Positions 54,301 through 63,105 of a stretch of DNA of 64,000 nt are shown here, piece by piece. Source of the stretch: Bactericera cockerelli. Its lineage: Eukaryota > Arthropoda > Insecta > Hemiptera > Triozidae. How positions within the stretch are numbered: the stretch's first letter is position 1; each line of letters opens with the position of its first letter. Position numbers and translations under genes: made by a program. The stretch is taken from assembly GCA_024516035.1 (NCBI GenBank), contig CM044964.1, forward strand, positions 25,750,817 to 25,814,816, read 5' to 3'. The notes below the pieces were generated by a model. It had not been told where the DNA came from. It made no database searches and worked only from the letters and a program-made list of their open reading frames with translations.

Positions 54301-54689
54301 AAAGCCTCGTTAATACAGCAGCTTGGGGTGAAATAAACATTTCCCAAGGTAATGTCCATACCGTTAGGACAAATTACTTTTATGAAAATCCATAAATTAG
54401 AAATACTCAGTACAGAGAAGCAGATTTCTTTTTTAATTAACACAAGGAGACCTCCACTGGCTCGTCCTTTTTGTTTATCTTTAGTTGCAGCGGAAAATAC
54501 TATGTCATAGTATTTGGATACCAGCGGTAGTAGTGGCTCTGACAAAGCCCAAGTCTCACTGATGCATATTATATTCCAACATAATATTAAATTTAAATCA
54601 TGAACGCAAGCATTATTTAACTTACTCATACCGTTTACATTCCACCAAGTTATCCTTAGTATGCTGTGTAGATACGTTACATCGCTCAT
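51336..54689 (-). CDS. LINE ORF2: endonuclease and reverse transcriptase
   Basis: This 1117-residue protein would nick target DNA and copy the element RNA at the nick. Residues about 10-255 are an APE-type endonuclease with the catalytic motifs present: WNVNG (Asn17), ISETW (Glu45), GGDFNAR (Asp151, Asn153), SVVDLIW (Asp226) and SSDHLPV (Asp251, His252). The reverse transcriptase (about 460-790) has NFRMISLLN, GFRPGRGCVDN, FVDFRSAF (Asp610), KGVITGDSISP and YADD (710-713). The C-terminus has CTKC...H...C (Cys1045, Cys1048, His1058, Cys1063). The motif-B region lacks the usual GxxQG glutamine (see findings). The start ATG overlaps the ORF1 stop. A length above 1100 residues without a stop indicates a young copy. 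Confidence 0.95.
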   Translation of the reverse strand: MSDVTYLHSILRITWWNVNGMSKLNNACVHDLNLILCWNIICISETWALSEPLLPLVSKYYDIVFSAATKDKQKGRASGGLLVLIKKEICFSVLSISNLWIFIKVICPNGMDITLGNVYFTPSCCINEALILLRNILDEYSGENNIIIGGDFNARIADQNYLESELAEEYEMLAERLSLDEVANKRGEMVMECLEEYGLIVLNGRTKGDIPGQFTYVSKAGKSVVDLIWCHLELCKWVLELRVSEDIVSSDHLPVSLFMEVECGGRAAVVSGAESVKIKKYKWTENKTKIDSFTWCLNSKYISTEPVKVYEALKNAIDECVLRHELVQEVTVYSGKYNKNPWYSAECRTLRFLFRKHHRKWRRNHSQKDLDLFLQFKKKYFTLCLNLKNEHENLYKEKLRNIKHSGDFWKAVKSYRPKKENKCNQISIEVWTEHLKEIYPQKENNLNRIMFVDVLRDSLDLPLTLGELEKGLKQLKNNKSPGPDFILNEYLKVLGTDWKQSLLNFLNFVFDGGQIPEDLTKSYIFMLYKKGDPLDPQNFRMISLLNNVFKLFTYLISQRVLCWCESHHLLIEAQAGFRPGRGCVDNIFTLTSIINLHLIKKRKLFVAFVDFRSAFTEIDHNLLFKKMFSFGISGKVISVIRTLYEHSSAQIRVEDKLTPACSITKGVITGDSISPLNFVIFVNDLETYMRSRGVEGVSVTSAIDILLLLYADDLIVFGTSRIDLQRKLDLLFLYCQENRMTVNESKSQVVIFRRGGRVATSEVFHYAGRRLEVVSDYNYLGIRFSSHAVFHKATQQALSKGRIAIANVRQILSNSKTDSHEGRMTLFNAIVKTTVLYGAEVWACRYEEELEKCQSQFLKSIYCLPRGTPGYMLRLEMGVVKLTFHIFKQMIEWWLKLLQMPSNRYPRICYDKLVDQDLRSSNVHKYNWVSLLKTKLVQLGYEELWSAQNSETLKSLKSIMYEKYYEQLISRDWERLELSSFGGILRDLKLKLTKYDLEVLFPSEYLKNNMAINKIRVVAQVRLAGKVVKIMLNGINYEWDQEEMCTKCNLNHPETLQHFFLECPLYKLIRDKFIKQLLIDSAHDFVSLLNFNERVNINSIFYFMREALKTRSLEPLA
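54686..54689 (-). promoter_or_regulatory. ATGA stop-start overlap between ORF1 and ORF2
   Basis: The ORF1 stop TGA and the ORF2 start ATG share two bases. In the LINE SART1 a stop-start overlap is known to couple translation of the two ORFs. The same mechanism is inferred here from position only. Confidence 0.75.
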
Positions 54690-55663
54690 ACGTTTTTTGG
54701 ATTCTGTTCGTTATTGAGATACTGCTGCATTTTCTGCTGGGTTAGAACCGGAGTTGTGCTCCTGCTCGCCGCGCCCCCACTGTACGACGCCAGGTCAGGG
54801 ATCAAGAGAGAAGAAGAACGAATGCGTGCGTGAGGCTCAGCCGCCAGGGAGGGGGTGGGCGCAACACCGCTGCCAAAATAGGTTCCTGTTGATACATGTT
54901 GGGATATAGGGAAATGATTATTAATTTGCTCTGAACTCATAATATTAACATCCTGCGAATGAAACAAAGACTCAGAACTTCCCATGTTGACACGCTTGTT
55001 GGTGTTTTCCGTCTGGGGTGACTGTGAGAGTGCCCTCGCCCTCTTGTTGCCCGTGGTATGTGGATGCGCCGCCCCTCTGCTATCATGCACAATCAACCTG
55101 CCTGAACGAACCACCGCGTATTTACCCTCCAATCTCAACCTCTTCATCTCGCCAAGTAGCTGTTTTTCTTGCTCTCTAACTTCTGGTGATGTATCTTCGT
55201 AGATGAAAATGTATGTGCCTTTCAGCTTACCTTTACTTTTTAAAATATCAAACTTTCGTCTTTGTGTTGTAAAAGCAATCAATACTGGTCTCGGTCCCTT
55301 ACCAGGATTTCGCTTTCCTTGTCTTCGGGAAAAATCAAGCTCCGCCAAAGTAAAGTCATTAACTTGCAACTTGTTCACTATTAACCCCAGAACTTTATTA
55401 TCCAACTGACGGAATGTCTCGTCTTCACTCTCTTCCAAGCCAAATATTATTAAATTTTTTCTTCTTTTGTCTTGATCCAAATATTTCACAGTCTTTGTAT
55501 GACTTGCCACCTGCTGAGCCAAAGGCTGGAAAGCATTATAGAAGTAATCCAATTTGGCATTAACATTGACATTACTCTCAAGGCATTTTTGTTGTAACTC
55601 TCTTATAGAGGCCAACTCCTGACCCAATGCATTCATGTCGCATGGGTTCCCTTCTTCACCCAT
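54686..55663 (-). CDS. LINE ORF1: coiled-coil RNA-binding type protein
   Basis: This 325-residue protein would package the element RNA as a chaperone-like partner of ORF2. The start is the ATG at 55663-55661 (MGEEGNPCDMNALG). The in-frame upstream extension starts with GTG and is not used. Residues about 8-65 are rich in L, Q, E and K and look like a coiled coil (ELASIRELQQKCLESN). RRKNLIIFGLEESEDE (67-82) opens an RRM-like domain reaching about residue 155. The region around 165-195 is basic (EMKRLRLEGKY), and the tail is Ser/Asn/His-rich and disordered-looking. No CCHC knuckles are seen. The last codons overlap the ORF2 start as ATGA. Confidence 0.88.
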   Translation of the reverse strand: MGEEGNPCDMNALGQELASIRELQQKCLESNVNVNAKLDYFYNAFQPLAQQVASHTKTVKYLDQDKRRKNLIIFGLEESEDETFRQLDNKVLGLIVNKLQVNDFTLAELDFSRRQGKRNPGKGPRPVLIAFTTQRRKFDILKSKGKLKGTYIFIYEDTSPEVREQEKQLLGEMKRLRLEGKYAVVRSGRLIVHDSRGAAHPHTTGNKRARALSQSPQTENTNKRVNMGSSESLFHSQDVNIMSSEQINNHFPISQHVSTGTYFGSGVAPTPSLAAEPHARIRSSSLLIPDLASYSGGAASRSTTPVLTQQKMQQYLNNEQNPKNV

Positions 55664-56744
55664 GATCTTGGTGAAAACAACAAAGCACACGGAATAATAT
55701 CAGTAGGTACGCTACTTGTTACCTGCAATGCAACACCCTAATATGATCAGTTATCTAGAGTGTGTAGGTACTTGGTATAGCGTATAATTATCTATGTAGC
55801 TTCTGTATCTGTACTCATACCTAAATCACAATACAATGAATGAATGAACTTTGTGATTGCCTTTCAGATAGATAATACTTTGATCAGGTAGAATATGATA
55901 GTACGGTATCTCTTATCAGTGAATGCGTAAATGATAAGGTACTCGAAATTTACGATTTACTATCAATTTCTCCCACCCGATTGCGCAGATATCATTATCA
56001 TCTCTATGCGTCGGTTTCAATTGGTAAGTTGGTAAACCTGGGTGTGATGGTGAGGCTCTCTATTGAACTTTTGAGTAAGTTTGTGAAATGATTACCAAAT
56101 TCAGAGTAATTAGTGACGCGGTCCTGCGCAGAAGCTCATAAACTGTTAAGATAATTATGTTCTAATTTCTAAGAATTTGTATCTTCACTGATAAACGGGA
56201 TTCTAGCCATCTTGGATTTTAATTTCAAAACTGTTGCACAATAAGAAATCTCGAACTTACTGCGGTATTTGCACACGCCCAGAAGTCTCAGCTATTGCAA
56301 AATGAATCTTGCAGGCCAAACATTTAATTAAACACTTATTTAAAACACTACAACACTTAAAAACATTTTTTAAAACATAAAATTACGGAGAACAAAAATT
56401 GTGTGACTGCACTTAACTAGCTCATCTTTTGCCTCCCACGTATTATTATGTGGTAAAATTCCCAAATGGGAGGATAACTTGTCATGTCCCGGCTGGGTTT
56501 CGAACCCGCGACCTCTTGTATCTCTGGATTTACAGAGTCCCACCAGGAAATTACTTTTGTTGAGCAGAAAAGCGGATTCTCGCTGCATAGAGAGAAAAAA
56601 TAACTCACTCGAAAATCCCAAACCACTGTCGGAGAGTATGGGCCAGGTGGAAGTGAAATGGACCAATTACAATAATTGCAACCTGGATCTCCGAATTTTC
56701 AACATGCGAGGGCTAACCACAAGCATGGAACGAGCATTATATCT

Positions 56745-57530
56745 TCTCTTTCTCCTTTCCCGCCTCCTCCTCCTCCTCCCTCTCCTCCTCCTTTCTCTTC
56801 TCTTCGTCTTCTTCTTCCTCCTTCTCTTTTTCTATCTCCCACTTCTATTTTTCCTCTACCTCTTTCCTCTCCTCCTTTTCTTTCTTCTCCTTCCTCTCGT
56901 TTTTTTTCTTTCTCTCCTTTCTCCTCCTCTCCCTTCCCCTTTTTCTTTACCTCCTTCTTCTCCTTTTTTTTTATTTTTTTTTTTAAAGATGAGTGTTTCA
57001 CAGCCGTTTTTATTTCGTAGCCATGAAACAGGAGCTACTGTAGACGCTTGTGGTCTGTGTTGTAGCCTGCCCATCCCGTAGTATAACTCCCCTCTGATGG
57101 GCGAGAAGTGACACAATACTTTCCAATTAGGTGCTGGGTCAACACGAGCGCACCGGAAGGTATCCCTTACAAACAATTGTAACCAAATTAACAATACAAA
57201 TTTTTGTCGGCACGGGAGATCGAACTCGGGACCTTCCGCATGGCAAGCGAGTGCTTAACCACTGAGCTAATCCTTCCTCTCCTCCTTTGCCTTCTTTTCT
57301 TCCTCGCTCTTCTCTTAGTCTTCCTCCTTCTCCTTCTCCTCCTGTTGCCTCTCCTTCTCCTCCTTTTCTTTACCCTCCTTCCTCTTCTCTTAGTCTTTTT
57401 CTTCCTCCTCCTCTTCCCTCATCTCCGTTTTCTTCTTCTCCTCCTTCCTATTCTCTGAGTCTTCCTATTCTTCCTCCTCCTTCTCCTCCCTCTCCTTCTC
57501 TTTCTTCTCCTCTATATCCCCTCCCTCTTT
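56745..57530 (-). repeat. Polypyrimidine tracts around a SINE-F
   Basis: CTCC, CTTC and TTTC units at 56745-56980 and 57275-57530. The SINE at 56985-57270 lies inside, so the tract was probably continuous before insertion. Confidence 0.8.
56985..57270 (-). repeat. SINE-F, best copy
   Basis: On the minus strand: a head with TTAGCTCAGTGGTTAAGCAC (box A) and TCCCGAGTTCGATCTCC (box B), body with GGATACCTTCCGGTGCGC and GTGTTGACCCAGCACC, then CCATCAGAGGGGAGTTATAC and GGCTGTGAAACACTCATC at the 3' end. Confidence 0.82.
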
Positions 57531-57636
57531 TTACCACATATCCCGCTGTAACTTCTCTCTCTGACCTTTCCAATTTATCTCTATCTAGTGGTGGATTTCG
57601 TCTGAAACTCACGAGATCTATCATAACGTTTAAAGT

Positions 57637-58100
57637 TTAAGAGCACGAGTGCAAAATAAATTAGGTATAAGACGAAATGACTCATCTGACTCAAAATAGG
57701 ATTATTTTGCCTCAAACTTGCCCGAAGTTATTCCGTACTTGGGAATCAAACCAACGGCTTCCCTACCGGTCAAGCTACTGATGTTCGGTTAATTTTCTTT
57801 AAAAAATACATATTTTATGAGCATAATTCATATTTTATGAGCATAAGGGTGACTGATAAATCTGATAATATATCAGAAGTTTACTCGATCAAACAATATG
57901 ATAGAGCACGAGTGCGAAATAAATTAGGTATAAGACGAAATGACTCATCTGACACAAAAAAGGATTATTTTGCCTCAAACTCGCCCGAAGTTATTCCGTA
58001 CTTGGGAATCGAACCAACGGCTTCCTGGTTAAGAGTCCGCCGCCCTACTGATCGAGCTACTGAAGTTCGGTTAATTTTCTTTCAAAAATACATATGAACA
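57637..58100 (-). repeat. SINE-H, two tandem copies
   Basis: 57640-57810 and 57903-58085 share GAGCACGAGTGC(A/G)AAATAA, GACGAAATGACTCATCTGAC, ATTATTTTGCCTCAAAC and GAAGTTATTCCGTACTTGGG. On the minus strand the tRNA-like heads have box B GTTGGTTCGATTCCC, intact in the right copy and mutated in the left one. The spacer repeats ATTCATATTTTATGAGCATA. Confidence 0.7.
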
Positions 58101-58249
58101 ATATGAACATAATTCATGAACGGTGACTGATATCAGAAAGAACTCGTTCACAGCCAATACAAAAATGTTGGAGTAGGTCTGAAAAATAATGATCCTATCA
58201 CAGGAAACTTGACCAACTTAGATACATTATTTTAAAAAATAGTTATGCC

Positions 58250-58412
58250 TCGGGAATTCTTTCGCATTACTTCAGGGCACTTCGCCATAACATTCATGCC
58301 TTTTTGGAAACGGAAAAACTAGGTCAGAATTTTCCGCTCCGGCGGGGATTCGAACCCGTAACTTCCTGGTCAGTAACCAAAACTCTTACCCACTGAGTCA
58401 CAGTGTTCGGCT
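58250..58412 (-). repeat. tRNA-related SINE, unassigned
   Basis: On the minus strand: CACTGTGACTCAGTGGGTAA (box A) and GTTACGGGTTCGAATCCCCG (box B), then GGAGCGGAAAATTCTGACC. The 3' end is not defined. Confidence 0.6.
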
Positions 58413-58453
58413 GATACTGAAACTTTTTGTGTATGTATAAATAATCCGACTTT

Positions 58454-58593
58454 TATCATATTTGTGTTAATCTCTTTCGTGATATGTTACAACTACTCAA
58501 ACTCGCTTTTACTATACCTTGAAACCGGGACTTGAACCACCGACCTCCAGGGTACAAGTCCGCCGCCTTATCGATCAAGCTACTGAGGTCGGT
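58454..58593 (-). mobile_element. SINE-C, full copy with perfect 13-bp target duplication
   Basis: ATAATCCGACTTT flanks both sides (58441-58453 and 58594-58606). The 140-bp element has the head ACCGACCTCAGTAGCTTGAT, box B GGTGGTTCAAGTCCCGG and ends TTAACACAAATATGATA without poly(A). This copy defines the exact length of the family. Confidence 0.88.
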
Positions 58594-58754
58594 ATAATCC
58601 GACTTTGATTTATACCGCTCCCTCTCAGCTTTTGCACTGCAAACTCTCGACCGCTGAATTTATAACTTTATGCGGTGGACATTAGTGTTTCCTTCGCATG
58701 GGTATTTGAATGTTGTTCTTTGCCCAACAAGCTTGAAAGTTGGACGGCAAACGG

Positions 58755-59440
58755 AGAGGAAAAAGGGAGGAGAGAAAGAGGGAGGGAGAGATAATAAAGA
58801 AAGAGGAGAGAAGAAGAAGTTAACGTTAAAACGGATAAATGAGAGAGAAGGGAAGAGAGAGAAAGAGAGATTATGAGTAGGAAACGAGAAAAAGGAGAGA
58901 CAGAGAAGAAAGGAGAATAAAGAGGATAGAGAGAAAGGGAGAGAGAGGTAATAAGAGATAAAGAGAAAAAAAGAGCTTGAAAGTTAAACAATGAATGAAA
59001 GTAAAAGAGAGAGAAAGAGAAGGAGAATGAAGATAGACAGAGAGGTAATATAGGAGAAAAAGAGAAGAAAAGAGAAGAAAAGAAAAGAGAATGAAGAAGA
59101 TAAGCAGAGAGGTAATATAGGAGAAAAAGAGAAGAAAAGTAAAGAGAATGAAGAAGATAGAGAGAGAGGTAATATAGGAGAAAAAGAGAAGAAAAGTAAA
59201 GAGAATGAAGAAGATAGAGAGAGAGGTATTATAGGAGAAAAAGAGAAGAAAAGTAAAGAGAATGAAGAAGATAGAGAGAGAGGTATTATAGGAGAAAAAG
59301 AGAAGAAAAAAAAAGAGAATGAAGAAGATAGAGAGAGAGGTAATATAGGAGAAAAAGAGAGGAATAGAAAAGAGAATGAAGAAGATAGAGAGAGAGGTAA
59401 TATAGGAGAAAAAGAGAAGAAAAGAAAAGAGAATGACGAT
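58755..59440 (+). repeat. Polypurine tract
   Basis: GA-rich DNA leading into a 57-bp minisatellite. TTAACGTTAA at 58819-58828 is a short palindrome within it. Confidence 0.85.
59035..59432 (+). repeat. 57-bp minisatellite, about seven units
   Basis: GAGAGAGGTAATATAGGAGA, AAAAGAGAAGAAAAG and AGAGAATGAAGAAGATA are repeated with a 57-bp period. As 57 is 19 codons, the minus strand is open for 222 codons and reads a repeated hydrophobic 19-residue unit (YITSLSIFFILF). No support for a gene beyond the frame itself. Confidence 0.92.
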
Positions 59441-59474
59441 GATGGGAATACAGGTCATGGAAATTACTAAGGAG

Positions 59475-59540
59475 AAAAATGTCGACCATCCCAGGATTCG
59501 AACCCAGCACCTCGTGTCAGTAATCTTTGTCACTCTCATA
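59475..59540 (-). repeat. tRNA-like SINE head fragment
   Basis: Box B appears in reverse as CCCAGGATTCGAACCCAGC, followed by ACCTCGTGTCAGTAATC. Confidence 0.5.
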
Positions 59541-59552
59541 TCTACCTAATCG

Positions 59553-59866
59553 ATGATAATAATAACTCTTTAGTAGAAGGTAACCACCAGGCGAGGTTAA
59601 TGCTCAAAGCATTTTCTACCACCTAACCCTCGGAGTCTTATTATTATGTGGACACACATACACAAATAATTATGCATTAATTATTATTCTAGAAATGTGT
59701 GATGATCTCATTGTGCACGAGTTAGGACTTGAGAAAATCCTCTCTTTTTCTTTTGTCTCTGAGGGTGCTGCAGTTCCGCAGCTCCTTAGCACCGGCCGCG
59801 CCTCTAGTGTAGGTATACTACCTGGATTACCAGATTAGCGCGTTAAACCACTTGACTACCAGAACC
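59553..59866 (-). repeat. SINE-B copy interrupted by other repeat DNA
   Basis: The tail and body part lies at 59553-59660 and a head part (TACCTGGATTACCAGATTAG, CGTTAAACCACTTGACTACC) at 59808-59866. The 150 bp between shares AGAAATGTGTGATGATC-like sequence with 31630-31680 and CAGTTCCGCAGCTCCTTAGC with 31890-31915. Confidence 0.6.
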
Positions 59867-59933
59867 ACAGATCATGGATCTATGGGCTATATGTTAGCGC
59901 AATGGGACTCCCTGTCTCGAGCCGACAGTCTAA

Positions 59934-60062
59934 GGGCGGAATTAATAGAAGTTTTTGTAACACCTCTGTGACGCTAAGTCACGGATTGCGTACTGTGTAA
60001 GATAGGGAAAACCGACGCCTAGCAGTAACTTGTGATGAATAATTTGTCTATTAATTCCGCCC
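59934..60062. mobile_element. PIF/Harbinger-like MITE, copy 1
   Basis: 129 bp, ends GGGCGGAATTAATAGA inverted at the right, flanked by TAA (59931-59933 and 60063-60065). A TWA duplication and GGGC ends fit PIF/Harbinger. Confidence 0.75.
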
Positions 60063-60409
60063 TAAATAAAGCACTACTCTACTAAAGATTGTTTACAAGT
60101 CTAGCACCGTAACCATGGCAACTGCCAATACTTGTATGTGGAGGCCAGTGCAATACTGAATTCGGCCGCAGTGAGTTCTAAAGTATACGAGAGAACAAAA
60201 GATACATAGATATGAGAGGTGCAAAGGAAGGGTTAGCAAGAGGAAGGTCGAGATTAATGATGGTCGAAAAAGGAAACTTTCTACCATTAAATTTTCCCGG
60301 GTTTCGAGTTTTGCACACTTTTTTTCGGGGAAAATTGTACAATTTAGAATTACACGTAGTTTAGTTGAACTTATTTTCAGTCGAACTGCTGATGGTACTG
60401 GGAAACTTA

Positions 60410-60542
60410 GGGCAGAATTAATAGACGAATTCCATATCACAAGTCATTGCTAAGCGTCGGTTTCCCCTCTCTTACACAGAATGCAATTCGTGACTTAGCG
60501 CCACAGAGGTATTACAAAACCATCGATGTATTAATTTCGCCC
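60410..60542. mobile_element. PIF/Harbinger-like MITE, copy 2, inverted
   Basis: 133 bp, the same family in the opposite orientation (the GCGCCACAGAGGTATTAC part lies at the right). Flanks are TTA and TTC, one mismatch from a TTA duplication. Confidence 0.7.
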
Positions 60543-60559
60543 TTCTTGTTATAAATTTA

Positions 60560-60688
60560 CGGCGGAATTAATAGACGTTATTGTAATACCTCTGTGGCGC
60601 TAAGTTACAGATTGCGTACTGTGTAAGAGAGGGGAAATCGACGCTTAGCAATGAATTGAGTAATAGGATTTGTCTTTTAATTTCACCA
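60560..60688. mobile_element. PIF/Harbinger-like MITE, copy 3
   Basis: 129 bp, same orientation as copy 1, flanked by TTA (60557-60559 and 60689-60691). Its outer bases have decayed (CGGCGG and TTTCACCA). Confidence 0.75.
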
Positions 60689-60814
60689 TTAATCTCTTAT
60701 TATAGTGCACTTCTTAACTTCTTATGACTCCAATAACAGATGAGAAACAATGAGCTCGGAAATTTCGAAAAAAAAAACATTTCTTAAGAGCTAAAGATGT
60801 CATTATTCTTTGTG

Positions 60815-61030
60815 TGAACTGTGAACGAATCTTTCTCTGAACTGTTCCCAAAGATGACAATATTTAGTGAAGTGTGAATGAATATTTTTCAGAACTATTC
60901 TTACATATTCCATTATTCTGTCACCTGTGAACTGTTCCTAAAGATGCCTTTCCTCTATGAACTATGAACGAATCTTTGTGTGAACTGTTCCTGAAGATGC
61001 CACAATACTGATTGGTGTGAATGGATCTTT
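60815..61030 (+). repeat. Degenerate tandem repeat of about 60-70 bp
   Basis: GTGAACGAATCTTT, GAACTGTTCC and AAGATG elements recur three to four times in the same order with many changes. Confidence 0.55.
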
Positions 61031-61309
61031 CGTGCGCAGATTTTCCTTTGGTTTCCCGTTGGAAAGCTGTGAGAATGGGACCAGATGTTTAAGTAGAAAA
61101 AAAAACTTAGCAGTGCAATTGTTTTAATTGTACCAAGAAAATTAATTATAAACATAGCTTTCACTGCGGAATGGTTCTGCTATCGTTAAATAGTTTTATA
61201 TGCTTTAGTTTATACTGCTTAGTAGCTATTCACATTTATGTACCTATTAAAGGAGATATCTTTAAGAAATATCTACTTGCTAGTGTTTTTAAATAACTCT
61301 TAATATATA

Positions 61310-61510
61310 GCTATTTTTCCCCCTACCTCTCTCTTTATCCGTCTCTTTTTCCCTCCCTCTCTCTTTATATGCCCCTCTTTTAACTTCCCTCTCTCTTTAT
61401 CTCTCTCTTTTTCCCTCTCTCTCATTATCCATCTCTATTCCGTTCCTCTCTCTTTCCTTTTTCTCTCTTTCCTTTTTCTTTCTTTTTCCCTCCAGTTCTT
61501 CTTTTTCCTG
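61310..61510 (-). repeat. Polypyrimidine tract
   Basis: CTCTCTTT and TTTTCCCTC units on the plus strand, period about 35 bp. Confidence 0.85.
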
Positions 61511-61614
61511 TGGTTGAAAATTCAAATGAAAGATTCAATGAGTTGCAACATAGAAAAAGCTTTTTTTTTTTTTTTAAAAAAAAGCTTTGAAAAAACAGTA
61601 GAAAAAACAGTATT

Positions 61615-61785
61615 ATTATTATAGTATGCTTTATTAGGAGGACAGAGTACAATGGTAACAGTATAAAATTAAGAAAAAACAAACAAATGACAAAATAAAT
61701 AAGTAAAAAAGAAAATAACAATAATGTCCTACCTTAAGGGCGGGGTTATTGCCTGTGGCAATCCCATCCACCCAACCATTTTGAA
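61615..61785 (-). repeat. LINE 3' tail, family G
   Basis: Close to 31694-31880: TATGCTTTATTAGGAGGACA, AGAAAATAACAATAATGTCC, then AAGGGCGGGGTTATTGCC, TGTGGCAATCCCATCC. A T-run and A-run fold-back (61561-61590) lies just left. Confidence 0.72.
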
Positions 61786-62317
61786 ATTCATTTCATGAAA
61801 ATCAAGAAATGCGACCATCATCCACGAAAACGCAAGAGAGAAAGATTTTTTCTGATATCCAGAGCGCTTAAAGCCAGTTCTCTTGTGTCGGACTGTACAT
61901 GGAAACACAGCATGTGGGCCGATAATTCTGCAGGTATGTGTATGTAATGCTGCAGTGGATGATGAATAATAATTCCCCTTCATCGACACATCCCACATCC
62001 ATTACGACTCCATTATGAAAGAGGGAAAGGTAAACACTTCTAGGGCTCGTAAAAAAGTTGCACAAGGATTTACGATGGTTTTAGTGACGAAGTTACGACA
62101 ATTGGAGGAAACACGAAAACAATTTGTGAAGGGCTGAATTGTAAAAGAAGATTTCAATGCAATTTATCCCTCACTATTAATATTTATAATCAATAAAACA
62201 AAACTACTCAACATCAAAAGCTTTATTTCGGTTTAAACTCACAGTATCAGTTCGATTTACAATACAATACAACACAATGCAATACAATAAAATAAAATAC
62301 TTTGTTTATCTTACAAG
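61786..62317. other. No gene recognised
   Basis: 61800-62060 is mixed in composition and could be upstream LINE-G sequence, but frames are broken by stops. 62255-62300 is a degenerate AATACAATAC repeat. Confidence 0.4.
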
Positions 62318-62526
62318 AATAATAATAATTTCGCCTTAGGACTATTGAAGTCGCATTATTCCAGCAGTAATCCCAAGACATATATTATTATGTGGTAAAA
62401 ATCCCAATTGGGAGGATACCATGTCATGTCCCAACTCCCAGCTGGGTTTCGAATCCAAAGACTCCAGACGTAGGTCTGGAGTCTTTGGATTCACAGAGGC
62501 CGCCTTTACCACTGAGCTACCGGGAA
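62318..62526 (-). repeat. SINE-A copy with an internal deletion and an 18-bp hairpin
   Basis: The body lacks the usual TTATATACTGCCCGATT part after TCGCCTTA. In the head, 62451-62468 and 62475-62492 are perfect inverted copies (GAATCCAAAGACTCCAGA) with a 6-base loop, replacing part of box B. Confidence 0.85.
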
Positions 62527-62859
62527 AAGAATGAGACTTTAACAAGTATACAACCTACATTATAAACTTGTTAAAAAAAAGAAAATAAATAATAATACTG
62601 AACTGACTGATCAGAGAACGTAACAGACATCAATCAGTAACAAGAAAGCCTTCCTAACTAGGTGTTATACATATGCCGTTAAAAGTTTTTTAATGGCGAA
62701 AGTTTCAGTGGGAGGTACGCTGTTTTGAAAGCTCCCTAGAGCCTTATTATTATCTTAAGTCAACACTAAGGAGGCAGTAAAACGTAAGAGACTCTTAATT
62801 TTTAATCCCTGCTTAAAACCCCTTCAGATTCCATGTTGCCCCTTCTATTTTTTACTCGA
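62527..62859. other. No gene recognised
   Basis: Ordinary mixed sequence with no repeat partner in the window. Confidence 0.4.
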
Positions 62860-63105
62860 GAGGTAGGGATGAGGAGAGAGAAGATATTAAGAGATTGGGA
62901 GAGAGAGGAAAATAGAGAGATACGGAGAGAAAAAAGGGGGTAGAGAGAAAGAGATAAAGATATGAAGGGAGAGAAAGAAAGAGATGAGTACAGGGAGAGA
63001 GAGAGAAGAGATAAAGAGATAGAATGAGAGAGAGAGAAGATATAAAGATGGGGAGAGAGGGAGAAATAAAGAGATAGTGAGAGAGAGAGAGAGGAATTAA
63101 ATAAC
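62860..63105 (+). repeat. Polypurine tract
   Basis: GAGA and GATA-containing purine DNA with units such as AGAGATAAAGATATGAAGGG. Confidence 0.85.

Larger units (their letters stand above)
51165..56437 (-). mobile_element. Full-length two-ORF APE-type LINE (non-LTR retrotransposon)
   Basis: The 5273-bp element sits between two copies of ACGTATTATTATGT (51151-51164 and 56438-56451), the target site duplication. On the minus strand the order is a 5' untranslated region of about 770 bp (56437-55664), ORF1, ORF2 and a short 3' untranslated region (51335-51165) ending in a (TACC)n microsatellite rather than poly(A). Both ORFs are open. The clade is not certain: APE endonuclease, no RNase H seen, and a C-terminal CCHC-like motif narrow it to the large CR1/Jockey/I-like assemblage. 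Confidence 0.93.

Noticed and set aside
58871..59539. 222-codon frame with 19-residue hydrophobic repeats that looks like membrane segments
   Set aside because: The regular frame follows from the 57-bp period of an A/G minisatellite. Hydrophobic residues come from the TTT/CTT codons of the complementary strand.
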